A stretch of 64,000 nt of DNA from Actinospineispora acaciae DSM 45401. GTDB taxonomy: Bacteria > Actinomycetota > Actinomycetes > Mycobacteriales > Pseudonocardiaceae. The first letter of the stretch is position 1. Each line of letters begins with the position of its first letter. Of the stretch, positions 25,367 to 34,062 are shown piece by piece. The translations under genes were made by a program, and so were the position numbers. The DNA is taken from contig NZ_JIAI01000014.1 of the NCBI RefSeq assembly GCF_000620785.1, positions 1 through 64,000 on the forward strand. The letters run 5' to 3'. The notes beneath the pieces were generated by a model. The model worked only from the letters and a program-made list of their open reading frames with translations. It had not been told where the DNA came from and did not search any database.

Positions 25367-25997
25367 TCAGAACGGCGGTTCGTCGATCTCCTCCGGCGGG
25401 ATGATCGGGTCGCCGCGCGCCCGGTACACCTGCCCGAGCGGGCTGATCCAAACGAACACCCCCGGTTCCGGCTGCCGGAGCGGTAGTCGATCGTGTGGTC
25501 CTGGTCGCACCGGACGGCGGGCCGGCGGCAGCCGGGCCCGCGGCAGGAACGGTCACGGAGGCGGACGTATCGGCGCTGTCCGGTGGTGGGAAGCCGCCGC
25601 CCGGGGTCGCCGTCCAGTCGCCCGGCGCGTTCCGGCCAGCTCGCGTACTGCTCGGCGATGTCGGCGATCACCGCCGCCCATCCTTCGGGCGGATCCGCCG
25701 CGAGCCGGCGCCGAGGAGGCACGCGATGATCTCGCGCTCGGACAGGTGGTGCAGGCTGCCGTCGAGCAGGCCGAGGCAGAGGTCGGCGCGGATCTCGTCC
25801 AGCGACCCGGTGTGGCCGGCGCGCTTGACGGCCCTGGCCAGCCGGTCGAGACGTTCGTACGCGGCGGCGGCCTGGTCGGCCGGCAGCGCCTGGGCGGTGT
25901 TGGTCGCGGTGCCGTCCGGGCCGCCGCCGTCCCGGACACAGACGGAACCAAACCCACCCAACGCGCCCAGCCACCAGCCGGGGACGGCACCGAGCAA
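25367..25997 (-). pseudogene. DUF222/HNH endonuclease (13E12-type) pseudogene
   Basis: Three separate frames on the minus strand encode consecutive parts of a DUF222-HNH protein. DUF222 is QAAAAYERLDRLARAVKRAG...LCLGLLDGSLHHLSERE (frame ending near 25670). The pre-HNH and HNH part is YVRLRDRSCRGPGCRRPAVRCDQDHTIDY in a second frame. The tail FVWISPLGQVYRARGDPIIPPEE ends at 25367 in a third frame. The N-terminal half is missing, and the segment between DHTIDY and the tail has lost about 30-40 codons. These are decayed remains of a repeat family common in actinobacteria, sometimes linked to inteins or mobile DNA. Confidence 0.8.
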
Positions 25998-26163
25998 CCT
26001 ACAAACTCAGGTCCTCGGAAATCGCGCCAGCGACTTTCGAACGAAACACAAGACGGCACGCACGAGCACGAACGAACCACTCACCGCCCCTGAGCATTCG
26101 AACAGAAGGTCGAACGGCGAGTCTCCCCGAAAACTGTCGCCCCGCCCGGCACCCTAGAACGCC

Positions 26164-27720
26164 ATGAGCACCGTCACCGCGCTCAACATGCTGCTGGCCG
26201 GCCTCCTGGCCGGCGCGGCGATCGGCGCCGGGGTGGCCTGGGTGTTGATCGGCGCCCGGTTCAAGGTCGCTCGCGCGGACGCCGCCCGGTCCGCCGCCGA
26301 TGCCTCGGCCGCCGCCCGCTCCGAGCTGGCCGCGCTCAGGGTCGAGCGGGACTCGATGATGCAGCGGATCAACGAGATGTCCGAGCAGGTCGCGTCCGCC
26401 GAACAGCGTGCCCGCCAAGCCGAGACCGAGGCCGTCGGGGCGAACGCCGCGCTGGACGCCGAGCGAACCGCCGCCATGGAACGCGAACGGCTGCTGGCCC
26501 GCCGCGACGCCGAGCTCAAGGAAACCTTCCAGGCCCTGTCCGCCGACGCTCTGGCCCGCAACAACGAGCAGTTCGTGGCGCTCGCCGAGGGCCGGCTCAA
26601 GGAGGTGACCGCCGCGCTCACCGCCAAGGCGGAGGGCGACGCGACGGCCAACAAACAGGCGATCAACGCCATGCTCGACCCGATGACGGTGACCCTGCGC
26701 CGGGTCGAGGGCCAACTGCGCACCGTGGAGAAAGAGCGGGAGTCCGCCTACGCCGGCCTTCGCGAGCAGCTCTCAGCCATGCGCCGAGGCTCCGAGCAGC
26801 TCCAAGAAGAGACGAAACAGCTGGTCAACGCCCTGCGAGCGCCGCAGGTCCGGGGCCGCTGGGGCGAGCTGCAGCTGGAGCGGATCGTGCAGCTGGCCGG
26901 CATGGTCGAGCACTGCGACTTCGACCAGCAGGTGGTGAAAACCGGCGAGGACGGCGGCGTCCGCCCGGACATGGTGGTGCACCTGGCCGGCGGGAAGCAG
27001 CTGGTGGTGGACGCCAAGGTGCCGTTCGCGGCGTACCTGGAGGCGGTGGAGACACAGGACCCGGACGTGCACGCCGAGCGGCTGACCGCCCACGCCCGCC
27101 AGCTCCGCACGCATATCGACTCGCTCGCCGCCAAGTCGTACTGGCAGGCGTTCGAGCCGAGCCCCGAGTTCGTGGTCCTGTTCGTGCCCGGCGACCCGTT
27201 CCTGGAGGCGGCGCTGCGGGCGGACCCGGCGCTGCTGGAGCACGCGTTCGCGCACAACGTCGTGGTGGCCACCCCGACCACGCTGATCGCGCTGCTGCGC
27301 ACGGTGGCCTACACCTGGCGGCAGGAGGCGCTGGCCGCGAACGCCGCCCAGGTGCACGCGCTGGGCCGCGAGCTGCATTCCAGGCTGGCCACCATGGGCA
27401 CCCACGTGGCCAAGCTCGGCCGCACGCTGGACTCCGCGGTGGACAGCTACAACAAGACTGTCAGCTCGCTGGAGTCGCGGGTGCTGGTCACCGCCCGCAA
27501 GCTGACCGAGCTGAAGGTCAGCGACGACGAGCTGCCGGCGCCCAGCCAGGTGGAGCGCGCGCCGCGCCAGGTGCAGGCGCCCGAGCTGGTCGCCTCGGCG
27601 GCCGACGCGCTGGTCGCGCTGCGCAAGCGCCAGTCCGGCCAGCCCGCGCTGCCCGGGCTCACGTCCGCGCACCCGGCCGAAAACGACGAGGACGACGGAC
27701 GGGCTACCGTGACCGGGTGA
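26164..27720 (+). CDS. rmuC: DNA recombination protein RmuC
   Basis: 518 residues. An N-terminal membrane segment (about 7-29) is followed by a long coiled coil (about 30-220) and a RmuC nuclease-like core with LRAPQVRGRWGELQLERIVQLAGMVEHCDFDQQ, then VVDAKVPFAAYLEAVE, FVPGDPFLEAALRADP and VATPTTLIALLRTVAYTWRQE. RmuC limits rearrangements at inverted repeats in E. coli. It overlaps the next gene by 4 bases. Confident family call. Confidence 0.95.
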   Translation: MSTVTALNMLLAGLLAGAAIGAGVAWVLIGARFKVARADAARSAADASAAARSELAALRVERDSMMQRINEMSEQVASAEQRARQAETEAVGANAALDAERTAAMERERLLARRDAELKETFQALSADALARNNEQFVALAEGRLKEVTAALTAKAEGDATANKQAINAMLDPMTVTLRRVEGQLRTVEKERESAYAGLREQLSAMRRGSEQLQEETKQLVNALRAPQVRGRWGELQLERIVQLAGMVEHCDFDQQVVKTGEDGGVRPDMVVHLAGGKQLVVDAKVPFAAYLEAVETQDPDVHAERLTAHARQLRTHIDSLAAKSYWQAFEPSPEFVVLFVPGDPFLEAALRADPALLEHAFAHNVVVATPTTLIALLRTVAYTWRQEALAANAAQVHALGRELHSRLATMGTHVAKLGRTLDSAVDSYNKTVSSLESRVLVTARKLTELKVSDDELPAPSQVERAPRQVQAPELVASAADALVALRKRQSGQPALPGLTSAHPAENDEDDGRATVTG

Positions 27721-28352
27721 CGACCCGGCCTCCCGCACCACCGGCCCCCTCCGGCTGGCCCGTGCTCGAGCGGTCCATCCTCAGCACAGTGCTCGGGCTG
27801 CCCGGTTACGCGGCCATCGGCATCGCGTTAGGTTTCACCGCGCTCGGCGTGTTCATCGACATGAACCGGATCAACGGGCTGGGCACCATCTTCAAGGGCT
27901 GCTACTTCGCCGGCTGCGTGCTCGCGGTGTGCTGGGTCAAGCGGCGCGCGCTGTTCGGTCCGCTGGTGCAACCCCCGCTGCTGCTGGCGCTGGCGGTGCC
28001 CACGGTGGTGCTGCTCTCCGGCGGTGGCGGCTCCTCGCCCGGCATGGCCGAGCACCTGCTCTCCATCGGCGCCCCGCTGCTCAACGCGTTCCCCACGATG
28101 GCGGTGACCACCGGGTTCGCGCTGGCCATCGCGCTGCTGCGGTACGCGCTCCAGCGGCGGCCGAAGTCGGACGTACGGACTCGCCGCCGCCCGCCGGGAC
28201 AGCGCACGCGCGCGTCCGGACGGCGGTCGACCGGCCGGCGCGCCGACGAGTACCCGCCGAGCGAGCGCCCCCCGATGGACCGCCGGCTGCCGAGCGAAGG
28301 CCACCGCGCCGAGCGCCCACCCGGCGGCGCCCGCCGGGCCCGCCGCGCCTGA
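27717..28352 (+). CDS. DUF6542-like small membrane protein
   Basis: 211 residues. About four hydrophobic spans occupy residues 17-140 (for example LGLPGYAAIGIALGFTALGVF and PPLLLALAVPTVVLLSG). The remaining third is an Arg/Pro-rich cytoplasmic tail of low complexity. GTG at 27717 overlaps the rmuC stop by 4 bases (GTGA). A comparable protein lies next to ispH and ychF in mycobacteria, as I recall. Function unknown. It is convergent with ispH, 11 bases apart. Confidence 0.75.
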   Translation: MTTRPPAPPAPSGWPVLERSILSTVLGLPGYAAIGIALGFTALGVFIDMNRINGLGTIFKGCYFAGCVLAVCWVKRRALFGPLVQPPLLLALAVPTVVLLSGGGGSSPGMAEHLLSIGAPLLNAFPTMAVTTGFALAIALLRYALQRRPKSDVRTRRRPPGQRTRASGRRSTGRRADEYPPSERPPMDRRLPSEGHRAERPPGGARRARRA

Positions 28353-28363
28353 GGTCCGGGCCG

Positions 28364-29332
28364 TCAGCCCCGAGCGCGGCGGGGACGCAGCTCTCGGGGC
28401 AGCGCGAAGCTCAGGGTTTCCTCGGCGGTGGTGACCTCGTCGACCTCGGCCCAGCCGCGCTCGGCCAGCCAGTCGAGCACGCCGCGCACCAGCACCTCGG
28501 GCACGGAGGCGCCGCTGGTCACGCCCACTGTCTCGACGCCGGCCAGCCACGACTCGTCGATCTCGCGGGCGAAGTCGATCAGGTAGCTGGCGCCGGCGCC
28601 GCAGTTCAGCGCCACCTCCACCAGCCGCTGCGAGTTGGACGAGTTCTTCGAGCCGACCACCAGCACCAGGTCGCAGTGCGGAGCCATCGCCTTCACCGCG
28701 ACCTGGCGGTTCTGGGTGGCGTAACAGATGTCGTCGCTCGGCGGGTCCTGCATCTTCGGGAACCGCTCGCGCAGCTGGCGGACGGTCTCCATGGTCTCGT
28801 CCACGGACAGGGTCGTCTGGGACAGCCAGACCACCTTCTCCGGGTCGCGCACCCGCACCGAGTCCACCCCGCCCGGGCCGTCCACCAGCTGCACGTGCTC
28901 GGGCGCCTCGCCGGCGGTGCCCTCGACCTCCTCGTGCCCGTCGTGACCGACCAGCAGGATGTCGTAGTCCTCCCGCGCGAACCGCTTCGCCTCCTGGTGC
29001 ACCTTGGTGACCAGCGGGCAGGTCGCGTCGATGGTGCGCAGCTCGCGCTCGGCGGCCTGCGCGTGCACGGCCGGGGACACGCCGTGCGCGGAGAACACCA
29101 CGATCGCCCCCTCCGGCACCTGGTCGGCCTCGTCGACGAAGATCGCGCCGCGCTCGGCGAGGGTGTCCACCACGTGCCGGTTGTGCACGATCTCCTTGCG
29201 CACGTAGACCGGCGCGCCGTGCTGCTCCAGCGCCTTCTCCACCGCGATCACCGCCCGGTCCACGCCGGCGCAGTAGCCGCGAGGGCTGGCGAGCAGGACG
29301 CGCTTGGTGCCGTGTGCGGAGCGAGCGGTCAT
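28364..29332 (-). CDS. ispH: 4-Hydroxy-3-methylbut-2-enyl diphosphate reductase
   Basis: 322 residues. The last enzyme of the MEP pathway makes IPP and DMAPP using a 4Fe-4S cluster. The three cluster cysteines are in RGYCAGVDRA (Cys21), DATCPLVTKVH and DDICYATQNRQ. Also visible are VVFSAHGVSP and VVGSKNSSNSQRLVEVA. ATG at 29332 is preferred over 29350 because TACCCT lies exactly 7 bases upstream, indicating a leaderless transcript. Confidence 0.96.
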   Translation of the reverse strand: MTARSAHGTKRVLLASPRGYCAGVDRAVIAVEKALEQHGAPVYVRKEIVHNRHVVDTLAERGAIFVDEADQVPEGAIVVFSAHGVSPAVHAQAAERELRTIDATCPLVTKVHQEAKRFAREDYDILLVGHDGHEEVEGTAGEAPEHVQLVDGPGGVDSVRVRDPEKVVWLSQTTLSVDETMETVRQLRERFPKMQDPPSDDICYATQNRQVAVKAMAPHCDLVLVVGSKNSSNSQRLVEVALNCGAGASYLIDFAREIDESWLAGVETVGVTSGASVPEVLVRGVLDWLAERGWAEVDEVTTAEETLSFALPRELRPRRARG

Positions 29333-29404
29333 GGCCCCCAGGGTAGCCACGGATCCGCCTCATCCGGGCCGTGGTCGGACGACCCTCACCGGGTGGATGA
29401 CGCG

Positions 29405-30580
29405 TCAGTCGCCCTTGACGTTGAGGATCTGGCGCAGCTCGTGGTCGATGGTGACCAGGTCGCGGGCGTCCTCCATGACCTGGTCGATGTCCTTGTAGGC
29501 GCCGGGGATCTCGTCCAGGAAGGCGTTCGCGTTGTCCCGGCGCCACTCGATGCCCGCCATCGCCTCGGCGAGCTGGTCGACGGTGAACCGCCGCCGCGCC
29601 TCGGTCCTGGAGAAGTTGCGGCCGGCGCCGTGCGGCGCGGAGTGGAACGAGGGCCGGTTGCCCTTGCCGGTCACCACGTACGAGCGGGTGCCCATCGAGC
29701 CCGGGATCAGCCCCCGCACGCCCTCGGCGGCGTTGATGGCGCCCTTGCGGGTCAGCCACACGTCACGGCCGAAGTGCCGCTCGCGCTCGGTGTAGTTGTG
29801 GTGGCAGGTGATCGTCTCCTCCGCGCCGACCTCACCGCCGTACCACTCGACGAGGCAGCCGACCACCCGGTCCACCATCTCCGCGCGGTTGGCCGCCGCG
29901 AACGCCTGCGCCCACCGCAGGTCGCGGATGTAGGCCCAGAACTCGTCGTCCCCCTCGGGCAGGTAGGCCAGGTCCTTGTGCGGCAGCGGGACGTACCACT
30001 TCTCGCACTGCCGCTGCGCGATCTTGACGTGGTGCATGGCGATCTTGTTGCCGACGCCCCGGGAGCCGGAGTGCAGGAACACCCACACCCGGTCCGCCTC
30101 GTCCAGGCAGACCTCGATGAAGTGGTTCCCGGACCCGAGCGAGCCGAGCTGGTGGCGCCAGTTCCCGGCGTAGCGCTCCGGGTCCACGTCCTGGCGCTCG
30201 GCGAGCCGCTCCAGCTCGTCGATGCGGCCCTTGGCGGTCTCGGACAGCGTCGCCCGGTACTTGCCCATGGACACCGGGACCTCGCGCTCGATCGCCTCGC
30301 GCAGCGGGCCGAGGTCGCGGCCGGCCAGGTCGGACGCGCGCAGCCGGGTGCGGGTAGCGGACATGCCGCAGCCGATGTCCACCCCGACCGCGGCCGGCAT
30401 CACCACACCTTCGGTCGGGATCACCGAGCCGACGGTGGAGCCCATGCCCCAGTGCGCGTCGGGCATCAGCGCGACGTGCGGGGCGATGAACGGCAGCGTC
30501 GAGGTGGCGACGGCCTGCCGCCGCGCCTGGTCCTCCAGCATGGACGCCCAGGACAGCAGCCTCTTGTTGATCTGCTCCAC
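29405..30580 (-). CDS. rtcB: RtcB-family RNA ligase
   Basis: 391 residues. GTP/Mn-dependent RNA ligase of the RtcB family that joins 3'-phosphate or 2',3'-cyclic phosphate ends to 5'-OH. Metal-site motifs are present: PDAHWGMGSTVG, VGVDIGCGM, LGSGNHFIEV, LHSGSRGVG, ITCHHNYTERE, and the guanylate-accepting region FHSAPHGAGRNFSR. The length fits the shorter bacterial form. The start is GTG at 30580. No RtcA or archease gene is adjacent, so the physiological role (RNA repair) is inferred. Confidence 0.93.
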   Translation of the reverse strand: MEQINKRLLSWASMLEDQARRQAVATSTLPFIAPHVALMPDAHWGMGSTVGSVIPTEGVVMPAAVGVDIGCGMSATRTRLRASDLAGRDLGPLREAIEREVPVSMGKYRATLSETAKGRIDELERLAERQDVDPERYAGNWRHQLGSLGSGNHFIEVCLDEADRVWVFLHSGSRGVGNKIAMHHVKIAQRQCEKWYVPLPHKDLAYLPEGDDEFWAYIRDLRWAQAFAAANRAEMVDRVVGCLVEWYGGEVGAEETITCHHNYTERERHFGRDVWLTRKGAINAAEGVRGLIPGSMGTRSYVVTGKGNRPSFHSAPHGAGRNFSRTEARRRFTVDQLAEAMAGIEWRRDNANAFLDEIPGAYKDIDQVMEDARDLVTIDHELRQILNVKGD

Positions 30581-30692
30581 AGCCCCAGTGTGACGCGCGT
30601 GTCACCCCGGTTTCACCGGCGGCGATTGATCCGGTCGGGTCGGCGGCTAGTCTGGTGACGCAACTGCCGCTACTAGGTGTCTGAGTGCGTCT

Positions 30693-31241
30693 ATGAAACC
30701 GCTGCCCATGCCGATCCGGATCGCTGCCGGCCTGGTGGCCACCGCCTTGGAAGAGGCGCAGGAGCTGCCCCGCAAGCTCACCGAGCTGCCCGTCACGGCG
30801 GTCAGCCGGGCGCTGCAGACGTCGATGCGGCTCCAGCAGCGGGTGACCGAGCTGGCCATCAAGGGCGACCGGGCGCTCGGCGCGCTGCGGCCGGTGCCGG
30901 AGACGCCGACCTGGGCCCGGTTCGACGAGGACGAGGAGCTGCCGCCGCCCGGTACGAACGGCCTGGCCGGCGGCGGGGCGAAGATCACGCCGGTGCGCCT
31001 GCTGCCGGAGCCCGAGCCCGCCGCCGAGACCAAGGCCGCCGAGCCGGAGACCCCGCCCGCCGCCGGGCCGCCGAGCCAGCCCGAGTACGAGCACTGGAGC
31101 CTGCCGCAGCTGCGCGGCCGGTTCCGCCGGCTGAGCCTGGAGGAGCTGGAGGAGCTGCTCGCCTGGGAGACCACCCACCTGGACCGGCCGCCCTACGTCA
31201 CCATGCTCAGCAACCGGATCGCCAGCGTCACCGGGCGGTGA
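30693..31241 (+). CDS. Lipid-droplet-associated-type protein (Rv1109c-like)
   Basis: 182 residues. The N-terminal 75 residues form an amphipathic helix-rich region (PIRIAAGLVATALEEAQELPRKLTELPVTAVSRALQTSMRLQQRVTELAIKGD). An acidic Pro/Glu-rich spacer follows, then a C-terminal SLPQLRGRFRRLSLEELEELLAWETTH domain. Homologues beside xseA in mycobacteria and rhodococci are annotated as lipid-droplet-associated; this is recalled, not verified. Its stop overlaps the xseA start, so they are co-expressed. Confidence 0.8.
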   Translation: MKPLPMPIRIAAGLVATALEEAQELPRKLTELPVTAVSRALQTSMRLQQRVTELAIKGDRALGALRPVPETPTWARFDEDEELPPPGTNGLAGGGAKITPVRLLPEPEPAAETKAAEPETPPAAGPPSQPEYEHWSLPQLRGRFRRLSLEELEELLAWETTHLDRPPYVTMLSNRIASVTGR

Positions 31242-32479
31242 ACGCCGGCCCGACCAGCCCGGAACAGCCGTGGCCGGTGCGCACGGTCGCCCGCAAGGTG
31301 GCGGCCTGGATCGAGCGGCTCGGCTCGGTGTGGGTGGAGGGCCAGGTCACCCAGGTCAACGCCCGCCCGGGCACCGGCACCGCGTTCCTGGTGCTGCGCG
31401 ACCCGGCCGCCGACGTGTCGCTCACCCTGACCTGTCCGATCGGCCTGATCCGCGACGCGGTGAGCAACCAGGTCACCATCGCCGACGGCAGCCGGGTGAT
31501 CGTGCACGGCAAGCCGACGTTCTTCCTGTCCCGAGGCTCGTTCTCGCTGCGGGTGGACGAGATCCGCTCGGTGGGCATCGGCGAGCTGCTGGCCCGGATC
31601 GAACGGCTGCGCAAGCTGCTCGCCGCCGAGGGCCTTTTCGACCGCGAGCGCAAGCGCCGCCCGCCGTTCCTGCCGAACCAGATCGGGCTGATCACCGGCC
31701 GGGCCAGCGCCGCCGAGCACGACGTGGTGTCCAACGCGACACACCGCTGGCCGGCCGTCCGGTTCCGGATCTGCCACACCGCCACCCAGGGCGCGCTGGC
31801 CGTGCCGCAGCTCATCGACGCGCTGGAGGCCCTGGACCGCGACCCCGAGACCGACGTCATCGTGATCGCGCGCGGCGGCGGCAGCGTGGAGGACCTGCTG
31901 CCGTTCTCCGACGAGGCGCTGTGCCGCGCGGTGGCCGCCGCCCGCACCCCGGTGATCTCCGCGATCGGCCACGAGCCGGACACGCCGCTGCTCGACCACG
32001 TCGCCGACCTGCGCTGTTCCACCCCGACGGCGGCCGGGCGGACGGTCGTGCCCGACCTCGCCGAAGAGACCGCGCGGATCGCCGGCCTGCGTGACCGGGC
32101 CCGCCGCGCGCTGGCCGGCTGGGTGGACCGGGAGCGCCGGCTGCTCGACGCGCTGCGCGCCCGCCCGGTGCTCGCCGACCCCTACCGCGGCCTGGACGAC
32201 CGCGCCCGCGACGTCGAGACGCTGCGCCAGAGCGTCCGCACCGCCACGCTGCGCGCCCTCGACGAACGCGCCCGCGACCTGTCTCACCTGCAATCGCGCT
32301 TGACGAGCCTCGGACCGGCGGCCACCCTGGCGCGTGGATATGCGGTAGTGCAGCTCGTGACCGACGACACAACGCCGGTGCTGCGCTCGGTGGCCGATGC
32401 CCGACCGGGCGCCCGGCTACGCATCCGGCTCACCGACGGGGCGATCCCGGCGGTGGTGGACGAACCCGACCCCACCTGA
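31238..32479 (+). CDS. xseA: Exodeoxyribonuclease VII large subunit
   Basis: 413 residues. The OB-fold domain (about 15-110, VWVEGQVTQVNARPGTGTAFLVLRD) is followed by the catalytic domain with IGLITGRASAAEHDV, VIVIARGGGSVEDLLPFSDEAL, VISAIGHEPDTPLLDHVADLRCSTPTAAG, and a C-terminal coiled coil ending in the LARGYAVV segment. Exo VII degrades single-stranded DNA to oligonucleotides with the small subunit XseB, encoded 432 bases downstream. GTG at 31238 overlaps the previous stop by 4 bases. Confidence 0.96.
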   Translation: MNAGPTSPEQPWPVRTVARKVAAWIERLGSVWVEGQVTQVNARPGTGTAFLVLRDPAADVSLTLTCPIGLIRDAVSNQVTIADGSRVIVHGKPTFFLSRGSFSLRVDEIRSVGIGELLARIERLRKLLAAEGLFDRERKRRPPFLPNQIGLITGRASAAEHDVVSNATHRWPAVRFRICHTATQGALAVPQLIDALEALDRDPETDVIVIARGGGSVEDLLPFSDEALCRAVAAARTPVISAIGHEPDTPLLDHVADLRCSTPTAAGRTVVPDLAEETARIAGLRDRARRALAGWVDRERRLLDALRARPVLADPYRGLDDRARDVETLRQSVRTATLRALDERARDLSHLQSRLTSLGPAATLARGYAVVQLVTDDTTPVLRSVADARPGARLRIRLTDGAIPAVVDEPDPT

Positions 32480-32501
32480 GGTCGGGCGGGGAGGACACGT
32501 C

Positions 32502-32897
32502 ATGCCCTCGGTGGACCTGCCGGGATCCCCGGCACCCGCTACCGGAGACGGCGCGTTCCTGCCGCTGACCCTGTCGACACTGCGCGCCGGGGAGTTCGGC
32601 TCGCTGGCCGACCGCGCCCGGCGCGCCGAGGCCGCCGCCGCGCTGAGCTGGCAGGCGCTGCTCGGCGACTGCGCGTGCGCGCACCGCCGGCGCTTCCCCG
32701 ACCAGTTGCGCGAGCTCACCGAGGCCGCCGGGGCGTACGCCGGCCGGACGCACCGGGCCAGGGTCGCCGAGTTCGAGCGGTGGGCCGCCGACGCGCTCGC
32801 CGAGGGGGACGGCGAGGAGTTCGCCGAGGCCTGCGCCGGCTACGACGCCGCGCTCGCGCACGCCCTGATCACGCTGACCGACCGCACCGCCGACTGA
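32502..32897 (+). CDS. Small hypothetical protein between xseA and xseB
   Basis: 131 residues from ATG 32502, with GGGGAGGA 7 bases upstream. It is Ala/Arg/Glu-rich and helical, with a single CAC motif (DCACAHRRRFPDQL). No domain is recognised. It is inserted between the two exonuclease VII subunit genes, which are adjacent in mycobacteria, and is probably in the same operon. Confidence 0.7.
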   Translation: MPSVDLPGSPAPATGDGAFLPLTLSTLRAGEFGSLADRARRAEAAAALSWQALLGDCACAHRRRFPDQLRELTEAAGAYAGRTHRARVAEFERWAADALAEGDGEEFAEACAGYDAALAHALITLTDRTAD

Positions 32898-32910
32898 GGC
32901 GTGCGGCACC

Positions 32911-33141
32911 ATGGCCGGCGTGAGCACAGAGAACGAGATCGACCAGCTCGGCTACGAACAGGCCCGCGACGAGCTGGCCGAGGTGGTCAGGGCGCTGGAG
33001 GTCGGCGGCCTGAGCCTGGACGACGCGCTCGCGCTCTGGGAACGCGGCGAGCGCCTGGCCCGCCGCTGCGAACAACAGCTCGCCGGCGCCCGCGACCGCG
33101 TCGACGCCGTGCTGCGCGCCGAGTCCCCGGACGAGGACTGA
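32911..33141 (+). CDS. xseB: Exodeoxyribonuclease VII small subunit
   Basis: 76 residues with the typical XseB pattern YEQARDELAEVVRALEVGGLSLDDALALWERGERLARRCEQQL, a helical hairpin that decorates the XseA coiled coil. Length is normal for the family. ATG at 32911 or GTG at 32920 may be the start. It is the last gene of the plus-strand run begun at 30693. Confidence 0.95.
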   Translation: MAGVSTENEIDQLGYEQARDELAEVVRALEVGGLSLDDALALWERGERLARRCEQQLAGARDRVDAVLRAESPDED

Positions 33142-33142
33142 C

Positions 33143-33331
33143 TCAGGCACCGTGCGTGGTGCTCGGCACGTCGTCGTCGGCCGGGTCGGTGCACTCCAGC
33201 AGCGGGTCACCCACCGGCCAGGCGGCCCGGTGCCCGCAGGCGAGGCCGAGGAGCGTGTCGTCGAGCTTGCGCAGCAGGGCCGGGACGAACACCGTGACGG
33301 GCACGACGAAGAACACGGTGACCACCTTCAA
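33143..33331 (-). CDS. Small single-span membrane protein
   Basis: 62 residues starting at TTG 33331, or 60 from GTG 33325, which has GAAG just upstream. Residues 3-20 are strongly hydrophobic (VVTVFFVVPVTVFVPALL), followed by a short polar tail with one Cys pair (LACGHRAAWP...LLECTD). It ends one base after the xseB stop, in convergent orientation. Coding quality is moderate. Function unknown. Confidence 0.45.
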   Translation of the reverse strand: MKVVTVFFVVPVTVFVPALLRKLDDTLLGLACGHRAAWPVGDPLLECTDPADDDVPSTTHGA

Positions 33332-33344
33332 TGGCTCGCGGGAA

Positions 33345-33376
33345 TAACTCCTATCTACGTACCGAGATAGTAGTTA
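33345..33376. repeat. Long imperfect inverted repeat
   Basis: Arms of 12 bases (TAACTCCTATCT / AGATAGTAGTTA) pair with one mismatch around an 8-base loop. The repeat lies between the start of the 62-residue membrane gene and the end of the DUF4245 gene. It has no T-run, so an operator or an mRNA 3' end is more likely than a canonical terminator. The AT-rich arms stand out from the surrounding GC-rich DNA. Confidence 0.6.
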
Positions 33377-33416
33377 GCGAACCTGTGCGGAACCTGTGCC
33401 GCGGTCATGGGTCGGA

Positions 33417-34001
33417 TCAGCGAGGCAGCGGGGGTGCGGCGGCCACCGAGGTGGCGAGCCGCTGGAACTCCGGCTCCAGGCCGTCCCCGGTGATCATCCA
33501 GCGGACGCCGTCGGCCTGGTGGACCCAGGCCTGCTCGCCGTTGCCGCCGGTGTAGCGCACCCACGCCACGCCGGCCACGTCGATCGGCGCGGCGGCCCTC
33601 GGCGGTCCCCCGGTCTCGGCGGCGACCAGGGCGCCCTCCTCGGCGCTGGACTGCACCAGGCGCAGGTAGCGGCCGCCCTCGGTGACCCATCCGACCCGGA
33701 CGGTGTCGGCCTTCCGCTGGTCCACGGAGTTCGCCCGCCAGCCCGCCGGCACCGAGGGCTCGCGCACGGCGAACGGCACCTGGCGCGCGGCCCTGACCAG
33801 GCCGGCGTGCACGTCCACCCGGGGCAGCGCGGACGGGTCCACCGTGGGTCCGGCCGGGCTGAACGAGCAGCGGCTGCCGAACAGCGCGAACAGCGCGACC
33901 ACCGGCAACAGGATGAGCAGGGACAGCACCATGTCACGGGGCCGGGCGCCGAGCGCGCTGCCGCGTTTCGCCCGGGTCGGGGGCGGCTCCTGGGTGCTCA
34001 C
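33417..34001 (-). CDS. DUF4245 domain protein, membrane-anchored
   Basis: 194 residues from GTG 34001. One membrane span (about 24-42) is followed by an extracytoplasmic domain with PFAVREPSVPAGWRANSV, GWVTEGGRYLRLVQSS and VRWMITGDGLEPEFQRLATSV, the pattern of the DUF4245 family. In mycobacteria a similar gene neighbours glpX, consistent with its divergent position here. Function unknown. A CACAAT hexamer 6 bases before the GTG may allow a leaderless mRNA. Confidence 0.88.
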   Translation of the reverse strand: MSTQEPPPTRAKRGSALGARPRDMVLSLLILLPVVALFALFGSRCSFSPAGPTVDPSALPRVDVHAGLVRAARQVPFAVREPSVPAGWRANSVDQRKADTVRVGWVTEGGRYLRLVQSSAEEGALVAAETGGPPRAAAPIDVAGVAWVRYTGGNGEQAWVHQADGVRWMITGDGLEPEFQRLATSVAAAPPLPR

Positions 34002-34062
34002 GTACCCATTGTGTTCCTCAACCCGACCTGGTCGTCGGCCCGGTCTGTCAGGATCTACTGAT

